A DNA stretch of 64,000 nt from contig PXRO01000004.1 in NCBI GenBank assembly GCA_003021685.1, positions 41,514-105,513 on the forward strand. The letters run 5' to 3'. Source of the DNA: Halobacteriales archaeon QS_4_62_28. Its GTDB lineage: Archaea; Halobacteriota; Halobacteria; Halobacteriales; Haloarculaceae. A program made the translations under genes and the position numbers. Every line of letters starts with the position of its first letter. The stretch's first letter is position 1. A model generated the notes under the pieces. It was not told the origin of the DNA and did no database searches. It was given only the letters and a program-made list of their open reading frames with translations. Positions 17,256 to 25,754 of this stretch are shown here, piece after piece.

Positions 17256-19535
17256 TCAGAGTTCGGTGAACACGATGTCGAACAGTTTCCGCTCTGCCTT
17301 CCGGACGTGTTGATGGAACGTCGACGCTCCGATATTAAGGGAATCGGCGATCTCCTCACCGGATCGATGCCGAGGGGAATCGAAAAAGCCCCCGAAGTAT
17401 CCCGCTTCGACCGCTATCCGCTGGCGCTCGGTCAGGTCCTCAGTGAGTGTGCTCGCCATGTCCTCTGAGGAGGGGACTCCTCGAGTCACCTGTCGCTGAC
17501 GGATGATCTGGACGGTCGGATACGTCTCCCGAATCAACTCGACGACCCAACGGACGTCTGTCCCGGGGGGAAGCTGGATGATCGCGCTGAACGCACCGTC
17601 TTCGATCTTCCCCTTCTTGAAATTGCCCCCGTGGTCCGCGATGATCGAAGCCATCGGTGTGTCAGAGAGATGCTGTTCGAACCGGACTTCACCCTCAGTT
17701 TCGTCGAATCTGCGCACCTCTTTCCAGTCCGTCAACTGGTCGCCTAACGCGTGTATTACCGCCATAGCGTCTACGGGCGCCCTTCCGTACATCAGGTACT
17801 CGTCATCGCCCAGCGGCGTCATCCGCTCGATGGTAACTGTCCCATCGGTTGTCGGACCATCTTTCGAGTCCAGCAGCCTCGGGATCCGAAGTTCGAGTTC
17901 GATGACTTCGTCACTTATAAGCGCCCGCTTGCGGTCGACGGCGGCGATAGCGTGTCCGATCACGTCACCCAGTTGCCCGATCACCTCTCGCTCTGCCTTG
18001 GCGAACGCGTCTGGTCGTTCCGAACAGACACTGAGTACCCCGTAGAGCACACCCTGGTGAACGATTGGGATGACGGCCGATGACTGATAGTCGAATTCGC
18101 GTGCGTGAGCACCCAATAGTTCGAAGTCGGGATCCTCGTGTGCGTTCTGGATGACCCGTATCTCCTGGGTGTCGACGGCTTTCTCGGTCGGTCCCAACCC
18201 GGTCGAAGCGTCCGGGGCAGGTGAGAGCGGCATTCCGTCGAGATACCCGTCGATGCCCGCCTCTGCCCGAGTTTCCAGTTCGTGATCCCCATTGACTGCG
18301 CCAATCCAGGCAAAGCGGTACGAATCGGACTCGGCCAGCCGGTCACATGCCACCTGCTCGATCTCTTCGCGGGTAGATTGCTCGATGACTGCATCGGTAA
18401 TGCCGCGAACGACGTTGTTCAGTTCATCGAGCGCCGCGAGTTGCTCGCGCTGGCGTTCCAACTCCCGTTCGTACTGTCTGCGCTCCGAGATGTCGGTGGC
18501 CATCAGGATAGCCCCGTCAAACGCGCCGTCTCGATACACTGGGACGGCACGTCCGGTGAAGTATGCTTCCTTCCCGTAGATCGATTCGAAAGGGAACGCG
18601 AACTCGATCGTCTCGCCGTCCTCGAGGGTCCGAAAGAGGTCTGCTTGCCCCGTCTCTATGATCGGTGGCAGTTCATCGATCCTCACGCCGATCGCGTCCG
18701 ACGATTCCTTGCTGTCGGGCAGACCGATGATTTCCTCCGCTCGCGGGTTTTCGTACGTGATCCGGAGTTCCTCGTCCAGACGAAACATGCCAAACGGAGC
18801 GTTCTCGACCAGTTCTTCGTTGAACTGGCGAACGTCACGGAGTTGTCGTTCGTTCTCCTTCCGGTCGGTGATGTCACGAACGACACAGACGATACCGCCA
18901 TCGTCGGCCACAGCCAGCGAGAGTTCCTGTGGGAAGGTCGTGCCATCCTCGCGCTGCCCGATGGCTTCGCCACGCCACGCACTCTCCTCGCAGAGTGTCG
19001 GTATGATCTCATCTTCGAACCGGGACAGTACTTTCTCCTGATAACACATCTGCCAGTGCTCACCGAGGAGTGCTTGTGGATCATCGTACCCGTACACTTC
19101 GGCGTATTGCTCGTTGGCGTAGCGATACTCTCCGGACTCGTCAACTATTGCCACCCCGTCGAGTATCGACCCCATCGCCTGTGACCGGTGCTCTGGTTTC
19201 CTCTCGTCCCTCGTGTCGTCGGTCGATTGTGTCGTCACTTGCTCGGTTTCCGGGACGTCGCTCGACGGACGCTCGGCAGACGATCCGTGGTGGGGTTCTG
19301 AGCCGACGTTGTATTTCGAGGATACATCAGCGGGGTTTCGCCACCAGACCCGGGAACTGGAGCCGGTTTTTTTGGTTTCGAGTTCTCCCTGATCGGCCAG
19401 TTTTTCCAGTCGCTTGTACACGGTCCGGCGCTTAGCATTGAGGGCGTCTGCCACCTCTGGAGTCGTCAGCGGCTCGTGGCTGTCGAAGACAGCCAGTGTC
19501 TCGGCGTAGATGTCTCGTGACGGCCGTGAGGTCAT
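17256..19535 (-). CDS. BAT-type sensor regulator (HTH-PAS-PAS-GAF-BAT-HTH_10)
   Basis: A 759-residue cytoplasmic regulator related to the bacterio-opsin activator. In order: an N-terminal winged helix (about residues 12-65, TTPEVADALNAKRRTVYKRL), a PAS domain (115-230), a second PAS domain with a PAC end (235-365), a GAF domain (375-535), the BAT domain (545-690) and a C-terminal HTH_10 (700-755, LTERQRIAVEAGYFGGFFDS). PAS and GAF parts sense small ligands or redox/light state. Having a DNA-binding domain at both ends is uncommon but occurs in haloarchaea. No opsin gene is near; targets are unknown. Confidence 0.88.
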   Translation of the reverse strand: MTSRPSRDIYAETLAVFDSHEPLTTPEVADALNAKRRTVYKRLEKLADQGELETKKTGSSSRVWWRNPADVSSKYNVGSEPHHGSSAERPSSDVPETEQVTTQSTDDTRDERKPEHRSQAMGSILDGVAIVDESGEYRYANEQYAEVYGYDDPQALLGEHWQMCYQEKVLSRFEDEIIPTLCEESAWRGEAIGQREDGTTFPQELSLAVADDGGIVCVVRDITDRKENERQLRDVRQFNEELVENAPFGMFRLDEELRITYENPRAEEIIGLPDSKESSDAIGVRIDELPPIIETGQADLFRTLEDGETIEFAFPFESIYGKEAYFTGRAVPVYRDGAFDGAILMATDISERRQYERELERQREQLAALDELNNVVRGITDAVIEQSTREEIEQVACDRLAESDSYRFAWIGAVNGDHELETRAEAGIDGYLDGMPLSPAPDASTGLGPTEKAVDTQEIRVIQNAHEDPDFELLGAHAREFDYQSSAVIPIVHQGVLYGVLSVCSERPDAFAKAEREVIGQLGDVIGHAIAAVDRKRALISDEVIELELRIPRLLDSKDGPTTDGTVTIERMTPLGDDEYLMYGRAPVDAMAVIHALGDQLTDWKEVRRFDETEGEVRFEQHLSDTPMASIIADHGGNFKKGKIEDGAFSAIIQLPPGTDVRWVVELIRETYPTVQIIRQRQVTRGVPSSEDMASTLTEDLTERQRIAVEAGYFGGFFDSPRHRSGEEIADSLNIGASTFHQHVRKAERKLFDIVFTEL

Positions 19536-19707
19536 ATCTGTTTATAAGCACAATCACATATAGTTCCGCCGACGGAACACATACCCGAACGCACCCCACT
19601 GTGAGGGCTGCCGGTGTACAGACGGTTCAAGGCAACTGCCCCGGGGTTGAAGCCGACAACACACAATCTCTATTACGAATTAGTATGAATTATACATAGT
19701 GAGTTCG

Positions 19708-19827
19708 ATGGAATGCTACCCGAACCTCAGAGAACGCGGGCAAGTCACAATTCCAGAAGAAGTGCGTGAGGCGCTCAATCTGGAAGAAGGCGACCAGTTG
19801 AAACTCACTGTCGAAGAACTCAACTAA
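19708..19827 (+). CDS. Small AbrB/SpoVT-like DNA-binding protein
   Basis: A 39-residue protein (42 if the GTG at 19699 is used) with the swapped-hairpin AbrB signature: RGQVTIPEEVREALNLEEGD followed by QLKLTVEE. This matches MazE/AbrB-type antitoxin and regulator families in their core. It lies seven bases before the tnpB start codon, on the same strand and inside the element boundaries, so it probably controls expression of TnpB. No toxin gene is next to it. Confidence 0.75.
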   Translation: MECYPNLRERGQVTIPEEVREALNLEEGDQLKLTVEELN

Positions 19828-19833
19828 CAACGT

Positions 19834-21074
19834 ATGGTGAAACACACGCTTCGATTCCGAGCGTACCTGCCCGATGACGTGGCGAGCGAAGCGTGGCACC
19901 AGATCGATATCCTGCGACAGATTCGCAACCATGCCGTGCGGGACTACTACAACTCGGACTACAATGACCGGCCATCGGACTACGACCAACATAACAAACA
20001 CATTGAGTGGACAGACCGCTGGCCGACTTTTCCAATCCATCACAACACGCCGCACAACAAGTTATCAGCCAAATTCACGACGATCTTGAAACGCTCCAAA
20101 AACGTCGAGATGAAGGCTACAATATCGGGAGATTGCGGTGGCAAGGAGCGGGTGAATTTCGGTCAGTGTCGCACAATCAGTCCAGTCGCTTCAACGTGGA
20201 TCACAACACGGGCGACGACCGATTCGTGCGACTTCGACTCGAAAAGATTGGCTGGCTCAAAATCCGAGCAAAACGTGACGTACCACCAACAGACGGGATT
20301 GATGAAGTTATTTTGAAAAAGGAGACAACTGGCGAGTGGTACGTCTCACTGGTGACTTCTGTGGAAGACACACCTGCGAAACCGCCACTCAGTGAGATTG
20401 AACCTGAAGACTGCGTGGGTGTTGACCTTGGTATCACCAGCTACATCCACACCTCGGAAAACTTGTCCGTAGATACGCTTGACCTGTCCGACGAGTACGA
20501 CCGCTACGCGCGCGAACAGCGGAAACTCGACCGGAAAGAATACGGTTCCGCCAACTGGGAGAAACAACGCAGGAAGGTAGCCCAAACAAAACGAACAATC
20601 AAACGGAAAGTGCGCGACTACCAGCACAAACTCACAACATGGCTGGTCACAGAGTACGACGTTGTAGCTGTCGAAGATTTGGACGTGAAGCCGATGCTGG
20701 AAACCAGCCAGAATGCCAAAAACAAGCAAGACGCCGCCTGGTCGCGCTTTATCGAACTGCTGGAATACAAAGCCGACCTACACGGCACGCACGTTGAAAA
20801 AGTGAAACCAGCAGGCACGACCAAAGAGTGCGCGGTTTGTGGTGTCAAAACAGCCAAGCCAATCTGGGTGCGGGAGCATTCTTGTCCAGCGTGCGGCCAC
20901 CAAGACGACCGCGACCTCAATGCGGCGAAAAATATTCTCTCTCGTGGTTTGAAGCAGATAGGGGCGGGACACTCCGAATCAACGCCTGTGCAGACTGCGC
21001 TCCCTACGTTCACGCCACAACGAGTGGCAGTGGATGCAAAGCGCGTCGTTGAAGCAGGAAGCCCCGGGGCTTGA
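19834..21074 (+). pseudogene. tnpB: TnpB RNA-guided endonuclease, frameshifted
   Basis: TnpB of IS200/IS605-type elements is a guide-RNA nuclease. The N-terminal part (MVKHTLRFRAYLPDD) is read from 19834, and the rest is one frame back, from near 20030 to 21074. The switch fits loss of one T in a T-run at 20028-20031: restoring it gives WPTFSNPSQHAAQQ. All RuvC residues are intact in the second part: Asp in VGVDLGITSY (near 20424), Glu in VAVEDLDVKP (near 20677) and Asp in DRDLNAAKNIL (near 20913), and a CAVC...CPAC zinc finger is present. Slippage at the T-run, a true mutation or a sequencing error are all possible. Confidence 0.85.
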
Positions 21075-21132
21075 CCCCGGGGTGAATTCACACAGACAGC
21101 AGTATGACAAGCGTCGGCCGCCAACGCATCGT

Positions 21133-22344
21133 ATGCTCGCTTTCGACGACGTGCTGGCCGCGCGTGACCGCGTGGCCGAGACGGCACGGCACACGCCACT
21201 CGATTACTCGCACACCTTTTCATCGATGACCGGTGGGGATGTCCACCTCAAACTCGAGCTGTTCCAGCGGACCGGCGCGTTCAAGATCCGCGGGGCGACC
21301 AACCGCATCGCGACGCTCTCGGACGACGAACGCGAGGCAGGCGTCGTCACGGCAAGCGCCGGCAACCACGCACAGGGGGTCGCACTGGCGGCGACGCGAG
21401 CGGGCGTCGACTCGACGATTGTCATGCCCGAGCGGGCACCCGTTTCGAAGGTCACGGCCACCAGAAGCTACGGCGGGCGGGTGGTGCTGGCCGGCCGGGA
21501 CTACGACGAGGCGGCCGAGCGGGCCCACGAAATCGAGCACGAGGAAGAGCGTATCTACGTCCACGCCTTCGATGATCCGATGGTAATGGCCGGCCAGGGG
21601 ACGATTGGCCTGGAAATCTACGAGGACCTGCCCGGCGTCGACACCGTCGTTGTCCCTATCGGCGGTGGCGGTCTCATCAGCGGCATCGCTACGGCACTGA
21701 AAGGACACGACGAGGACATCCGCGTGATCGGTGTCCAGGCCGAAGGCGCGTCGAGCCTCGTTCCATCGCTCCAGAACGGCGAAATCGTCGAGCGCGAGAG
21801 CGTCCAGACCATCGCCGACGGCATCGCGACACGTAAGGTCGGCGAGCAGACCTTCGAGGTGATCAAAGAGCGCGTCGACGAGGTCGTCACCGTCTCCGAC
21901 CCGGAGATCGCCCTCGCCGTGACGACGCTGCTCGAACGCTCGAAAATCCTGGCCGAGGGGGCGGGTGCGGTCTCGCTCGCGGCCCTCCTCGATGGCAAAT
22001 TCGACTACGAGGACGGCGAGACTATCGTCCCGGCGCTGTGTGGCGGCAACATCGACCTGAACGCCCTGACCAACGTCATCATGCGAGGCCTGGTCGAGAC
22101 GGGCCGCTACCTCAAGATCCGGACGGTGCTTGCAGACCGCCCCGGCGCACTGGAAGACCTGGTCGAGATTCTCTCGGCGGCCCGTGCTAACATCTACGGC
22201 ATCGAGCACGACCGGACCTCCCGTGACATCGCAATGAACAACGCCGAGGTCGTACTGGACCTCGAAACCCGGGGCCACGACCACGTCGAGAAACTCCTCG
22301 ACGCGCTCGACGACGCCGGCTACGAAGTCGACGTGCTCGTGTGA
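21133..22344 (+). CDS. ilvA: Threonine ammonia-lyase (threonine dehydratase)
   Basis: A 403-residue PLP enzyme that deaminates threonine to 2-oxobutyrate, the first step towards isoleucine. The PLP lysine is in GAFKIRGA near residue 57, the SAGNHAQGVAL loop is near 81-91 and the phosphate loop VPIGGGGLISG is near 174-184. Residues 325-403 form an ACT domain (KIRTVLADRPGALEDLVEIL), expected to bind a regulatory amino acid. The ATG at 21133 is only about 45 bp after the right end of the TnpB element, so the native promoter has probably been displaced or lies inside that short stretch. Confidence 0.92.
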   Translation: MLAFDDVLAARDRVAETARHTPLDYSHTFSSMTGGDVHLKLELFQRTGAFKIRGATNRIATLSDDEREAGVVTASAGNHAQGVALAATRAGVDSTIVMPERAPVSKVTATRSYGGRVVLAGRDYDEAAERAHEIEHEEERIYVHAFDDPMVMAGQGTIGLEIYEDLPGVDTVVVPIGGGGLISGIATALKGHDEDIRVIGVQAEGASSLVPSLQNGEIVERESVQTIADGIATRKVGEQTFEVIKERVDEVVTVSDPEIALAVTTLLERSKILAEGAGAVSLAALLDGKFDYEDGETIVPALCGGNIDLNALTNVIMRGLVETGRYLKIRTVLADRPGALEDLVEILSAARANIYGIEHDRTSRDIAMNNAEVVLDLETRGHDHVEKLLDALDDAGYEVDVLV

Positions 22345-22366
22345 TTGCCCACCCGAGAACGAAAGT

Positions 22367-22374
22367 GCTTAAAC
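22367..22374 (+). promoter_or_regulatory. TATA box of the tRNA-Ser gene
   Basis: GCTTAAAC lies 27-34 bp before the tRNA start, the expected spacing for an archaeal promoter. An identical GCTTAAAC precedes hef. Confidence 0.6.
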
Positions 22375-22400
22375 GCCTCACCGCACACCTTTCGACGCGT

Positions 22401-22482
22401 GCCAGGATGGCCGAACGGTAAGGCGCACGCCTGGAAAGCGTGTTCCCTTTCGGGATTCTGGGTTCAAATCCCAGTCCTGGCG
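22401..22482 (+). tRNA. tRNA-Ser(GGA)
   Basis: Acceptor arms GCCAGGA (22401-22407) and TCCTGGC (22475-22481) pair, with discriminator G at 22482. The anticodon stem is CACGC/GCGTG with loop CTGGAAA, giving anticodon GGA. A long variable arm (TTCCC, TTTC, GGGA) is as expected for serine. The T-loop is GGTTCAAATCC. No CCA is encoded and there is no intron. Confidence 0.95.
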
Positions 22483-22603
22483 TCCGATTTTAGATTTAAC
22501 GCCACTGCTTTTGAAGGATGGTGCGGCCGCGCGGTCATTTATCAAGAGATCCAGAAGGCTTATTCTGGCCCCTTTTGAAACGTAATTTGCCCATACACTC
22601 CAA

Positions 22604-23098
22604 ATGTTCATCCACGCCAAGCCCCTCCAAGCCCTTAAACTCGGTGCTGTCCTCGGAATCCTCGGGTTCGGGATCGTCGGAGTCGCTGGTTTGTTCCCCG
22701 ACAGGGGACTCAACAGCCTCCTCATTCTCGCCTTCTTTCCGATGATTCTCGCTCTCGTGATCGGTGCTGAGGCGCTCCTCGCAGGCTACCGTCTAGCCCG
22801 CGCCGACGACCCGGAGAGCCGATTGCGAAGCCGGCCCTTCTACACGGCAGTCCGAGTGTTCGAGGTCGTCGCCACTATCGGTGCGCCCGGTATATTCTAC
22901 GTCCTCGTCGTCGAGGTCGGTAGCGAGGCCGCCGGCCCGGGTGCAATCGGATTGCTGTTATACGGGGTCGGCCTCGGCCTGCTTGCATTCTTCGCGGTGA
23001 TGCTGCGAACGGTGCTTGAGTACTATGACTACCGCCGGAACCCCTCCATATCAGGACACGTCCGGGGCGGAAATGAGGTCTCCGAACAAAGGGATTAG
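22604..23098 (+). CDS. Four-helix membrane protein of unknown function
   Basis: A 164-residue protein with four predicted membrane helices at about residues 10-29, 38-60, 82-103 and 112-135, and a short charged end. I do not recognise the family. It sits 122 bp after tRNA-Ser, in a gene-poor stretch that also holds a lipoprotein gene on the other strand; this could be a region of exchange next to a tRNA, but no attachment-site repeat of the tRNA end was seen. Confidence 0.6.
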   Translation: MFIHAKPLQALKLGAVLGILGFGIVGVAGLFPDRGLNSLLILAFFPMILALVIGAEALLAGYRLARADDPESRLRSRPFYTAVRVFEVVATIGAPGIFYVLVVEVGSEAAGPGAIGLLLYGVGLGLLAFFAVMLRTVLEYYDYRRNPSISGHVRGGNEVSEQRD

Positions 23099-23313
23099 CG
23101 CTCGGGGCGCCCCCTGAATGGCCGATTAGCCATCTGTCGATTGTAGATGATGTTCACAGCCTCGTATCGAATTCAAAGCACGTATCGGTCGCCGTCGTTC
23201 CGGAAACATGTACTTCCGAACCGGCTTGAACCGCCCAAGAGTATCCGACCATAGAACGGTTACCACAACCACGAGGAAGAATAGAATACAGTCAGCTCCG
23301 GGTCAGGCTGTAG

Positions 23314-23898
23314 TCATTTAATGACTGGTTCAAAGTCAGTGCTATTGTCAACACGGTAGGTCCTGTTGGGTAGTGATCCTGACGTGGAGAGTTCTGTTTC
23401 GACGCGGATACCCACTTCTTCGGCGGGGACCGAGTGTGGGTCTATAATTGTCTTCACTGTCATCGTTCCGTCTCCGAGGTCACCCGTATCTGCGAGCGCA
23501 ATGCGTGTCCACCGGTTTTCGACATCCCGAAACGTGACGTCGGGCCACAGCCCGCCACTCGGAGACTCAAAATAGATGTCAGCCGGAGGATCAATCGAGG
23601 ATTGTGGGACACGGAGGTCAAACTGGAACGACTCGATTTTCGTTTCGTCACTATGTGAGACCGAAATGTGGAATTCGAATTGGTCAGTTTGGGTTGCTGG
23701 GATGGTCTGCTGGTCGAAACCGACCGTAACGATCCGGTCATCATCGTGGTGGCAGGTGAGGTATTTCTCACGGCCACCGTCCTGTACCTCTGTTTCCGGA
23801 TTCGCCAAGGTAATGGTCCCTCCCGACACCTCTGAACACCCAGCGATAGCGACTCCGAACCCCGTCACACCCGCCGCAAGGAACTTCCGCCGATCCAT
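23314..23898 (-). CDS. Tat-exported lipoprotein of unknown function
   Basis: A 194-residue protein whose N-terminus MDRRKFLAAGVTGFGVAIAG ends in a lipobox with Cys21; the double Arg and the FLAAG core are typical of the haloarchaeal Tat lipoproteins. The mature part is predicted to be beta-rich (FEFHISVSHSDETKIESFQF, then RVETELSTSG) with no recognised enzyme motif. It should be anchored on the outside of the membrane. A promoter would lie in the 400 bp upstream. Confidence 0.75.
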   Translation of the reverse strand: MDRRKFLAAGVTGFGVAIAGCSEVSGGTITLANPETEVQDGGREKYLTCHHDDDRIVTVGFDQQTIPATQTDQFEFHISVSHSDETKIESFQFDLRVPQSSIDPPADIYFESPSGGLWPDVTFRDVENRWTRIALADTGDLGDGTMTVKTIIDPHSVPAEEVGIRVETELSTSGSLPNRTYRVDNSTDFEPVIK

Positions 23899-24299
23899 AT
23901 TGCCCGGTTACTTCCACTGATCAAAAAAAACTCACTCATCGCACAAACGCCAGTTAAACTGCTCGCTTCGCTCGCAGTTTCTATTAGTGTGGATTGCTGT
24001 CCGAGACGCGCTCTCGCGCGTCTCTCTGCGGTATGACGAACGAACCGCGAGCGAAGCGAGCGGTGAGTGAGTCATCTATACTGAGCAGGGCGACAGACTC
24101 GATGGTGAGGTGTGAATTGTTCTGCAACACTATATAGTATATAAAACCATCGACGTTTCACGGGTCGATTTCTGTCCGACACCAGCAATTCTGCTGCAGT
24201 ACTGCGGTTTCTATCGCGTTTAATCCGGCTTGATCGTCCACAATCCGGTGCCAGCGTCGCCCCTTTATATGCACTTCACCGTCCAACGTAGCGATACAG
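23899..24299. other. Intergenic region with haloarchaeal GAGCGAAGCGAG-type palindromes
   Basis: CTCGCTTCGCTCGCAG at 23962-23977 and CGCGAGCGAAGCGAGCGG at 24045-24062 are inverted copies of the same palindromic unit. Between them, GAGACGCGCTCTCGCGCGTCTC at about 24004-24025 is another palindrome. A strong TATA-like sequence (TATATAGTATATAAAA, 24131-24146) lies further on, about 155 bp before the next gene and so not placed for that gene. TTTATAT at 24264-24270 is the likely promoter of the gene at 24300. Confidence 0.6.
24264..24270 (+). promoter_or_regulatory. TATA-like box of the secreted DUF7096-like gene
   Basis: TTTATAT is 30-36 bp before the ATG at 24300, which fits a nearly leaderless transcript and supports that start. 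Confidence 0.5.
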
Positions 24300-25199
24300 A
24301 TGCGACGCACCACCCCTGCACTGATTGCGATCATGCTGGTCGTCAGCGCCCTCACGGCGTTCCCGATGGCCGGCCTGGCCGCACAGACAACCGAAAGCAC
24401 CGCCACGCCAACCGAGAACGCGACCGCTGACGAGAATGCGACCATCGCACCGGGCGAACAGCTCTCCGGCGTCGTCGGCGTCCAGGACGCCGAGCTGGAG
24501 GGTGAAGTCCAGTCCCGTGCTTACGGAATCAAGGTCGCTAACGCGTCCGGCAACGATTCGCGTGCCGCCGTTGTCGCCGAGCAACTGGGCGACATCGAGA
24601 CGCGCCTGACCGAACTCGAACAGCGCCGTCAGACGCTCGACGAGGCTCGCGAAAACGGTTCGATGAGCGAGGGACAGTACCGCGCTCGCGTCGCTCGTGT
24701 CGCCGCCGAGACCCGGACGGTCGAGCGGCTGGCTAACCAGAGCAACGCGACGGCCCAGGGTCTCCCCGCCGAGTCCCTGGAAGCAAAGGGTATCAACGCC
24801 ACCGCGATTACGACGCTGAGCGAGCGCGCGAACGAACTCAGCGGTCCCGAAGTCGCCGAGATCGCACGCTCGATTGCCGGCGAGAACGTCGGTGACGGAC
24901 TCACAGCGCACGCAGAGGACCGACGGCCCGAGGCTGCCGAGAACGAGTCTGACGGGCAAGACCGCGGTACCGACGCCCGAGACGGAGAACGGAACTCCAC
25001 GTCCGAGTCTGACCGCACTGCTGGACAGAACAGCACGGACACCGAGGGCCAACAGCGCACGAGTGGGCAGGACGCTGGCAGCGAGCAGACGACGGACGGG
25101 GAGTCCACTGACACCGAGACGACTGACTCGGGCGACACTGCAACCGAAACAGAGACCCAGCGAAACGGGAGTGACGCCGATGGGAGTCAGAGTCGATAG
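24300..25199 (+). CDS. Secreted haloarchaeal protein (DUF7096-like)
   Basis: A 299-residue protein with an N-terminal signal sequence (residues 1-28, ending MAGLAAQ) followed by a Thr/Asn-rich linker. The segment APGEQLSGVVGVQDAELEGE and then the helical RLTELEQRRQTLDEARENGS (about residues 100-120) match a haloarchaeal family I remember as DUF7096. Residues 205-299 are a Ser/Thr/Asp/Glu-rich tail of the sort that is heavily glycosylated or disordered. Function unknown. In other haloarchaea it is usually followed by a DUF7345-type membrane protein; here that partner, five bases downstream, is broken. Confidence 0.72.
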   Translation: MRRTTPALIAIMLVVSALTAFPMAGLAAQTTESTATPTENATADENATIAPGEQLSGVVGVQDAELEGEVQSRAYGIKVANASGNDSRAAVVAEQLGDIETRLTELEQRRQTLDEARENGSMSEGQYRARVARVAAETRTVERLANQSNATAQGLPAESLEAKGINATAITTLSERANELSGPEVAEIARSIAGENVGDGLTAHAEDRRPEAAENESDGQDRGTDARDGERNSTSESDRTAGQNSTDTEGQQRTSGQDAGSEQTTDGESTDTETTDSGDTATETETQRNGSDADGSQSR

Positions 25200-25204
25200 A
25201 ATCG

Positions 25205-25458
25205 ATGTGGGGACCCAAGGCACTCACCGCGCTGGCACTCGCGACACTCCTCTTGATCGGGAGCGCCGGGCCGGTCGCCGCCTCGCACAGCGGTTCCAGG
25301 ACCGACTCGCGAACGTCGCGGCCACCACGGAAAACAGGACTGGCCGCGAGATGAGCGTCCAGTCGGCCAGCGCCGAACTCACGTCGGAGGCCTCGACGGG
25401 CATCGTCGAGCTATCGGCACAGTGGCACGGTCTCGGGGCGACGACCGACGACCGATAG
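25205..25458 (+). pseudogene. Remnant of a DUF7345-type secreted/membrane protein
   Basis: The frame from 25205 begins with a good signal peptide (MWGPKALTALALATLLLIGS, then AGPVAA) but stops at 25354. The next frame back, from about 25285, encodes QRFQDRLANVAATTENRTGR and ASAELTSEASTGIVELSAQW, then ends at 25458. Together they resemble the beginning and an inner part of the DUF7345-type proteins that usually follow a DUF7096 gene. An internal deletion of the middle, a frameshift and loss of the C-terminal half explain the layout. I did not find the missing C-terminal part downstream. Confidence 0.55.
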
Positions 25459-25754
25459 TACTGGTATCGTTTCACATGACGGGATTTTCTCGGAACTTAT
25501 TAGTACCGAAGCCCGGATAGTGATCAGTATATGAGTCAGACTTCGGCCGCTGGCGCACGCGATGTCGCCACCGCCGGGTTTCGCACTCCGTTCACGGACC
25601 TCCGACGACAGCGACCACGACGGGGCCGTCTCTAGGCCCACCACTATTTCATCCCTCGATTCCGGTTCGTTCGACCGCCAGTCACCGCCCACTCTCTGTT
25701 GGGCGCGTCAGTTCAGATCGACAGACACACCACACGAGAACGTAACATCCACTC

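Larger units (their letters stand above)
19625..21090 (+). mobile_element. TnpB-only (IS1341-type) element with AbrB-like gene
   Basis: The element holds a small AbrB-like gene and a tnpB gene without a tnpA transposase. The right end is clear: GAAGCCCCGGGGCTTGACCC, with the hairpin CCCCGGGG...CCCCGGGG, at about 21059-21084. A similar CCCCGGGGTTGAAGCC lies at 19639-19654 and suggests the left end, which I cannot fix exactly. The right end would give the RNA scaffold of a TnpB guide RNA, with the guide beginning near 21086, just before ilvA. GC content is lower than in neighbouring genes, which fits recent arrival. Confidence 0.75.

Noticed and set aside
21220..22284. Minus-strand frame of 354 codons over ilvA
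   Set aside because: Antisense to a well conserved ilvA and without coding signals.
22401..23100. Integration of a mobile region at tRNA-Ser
   Set aside because: No direct repeat of the tRNA 3' end was found downstream and there is no integrase gene in the window.
25531..25637. 34-codon plus-strand frame starting with ATG between the broken gene and argG
   Set aside because: Too short and without features; it probably lies in the argG upstream region.
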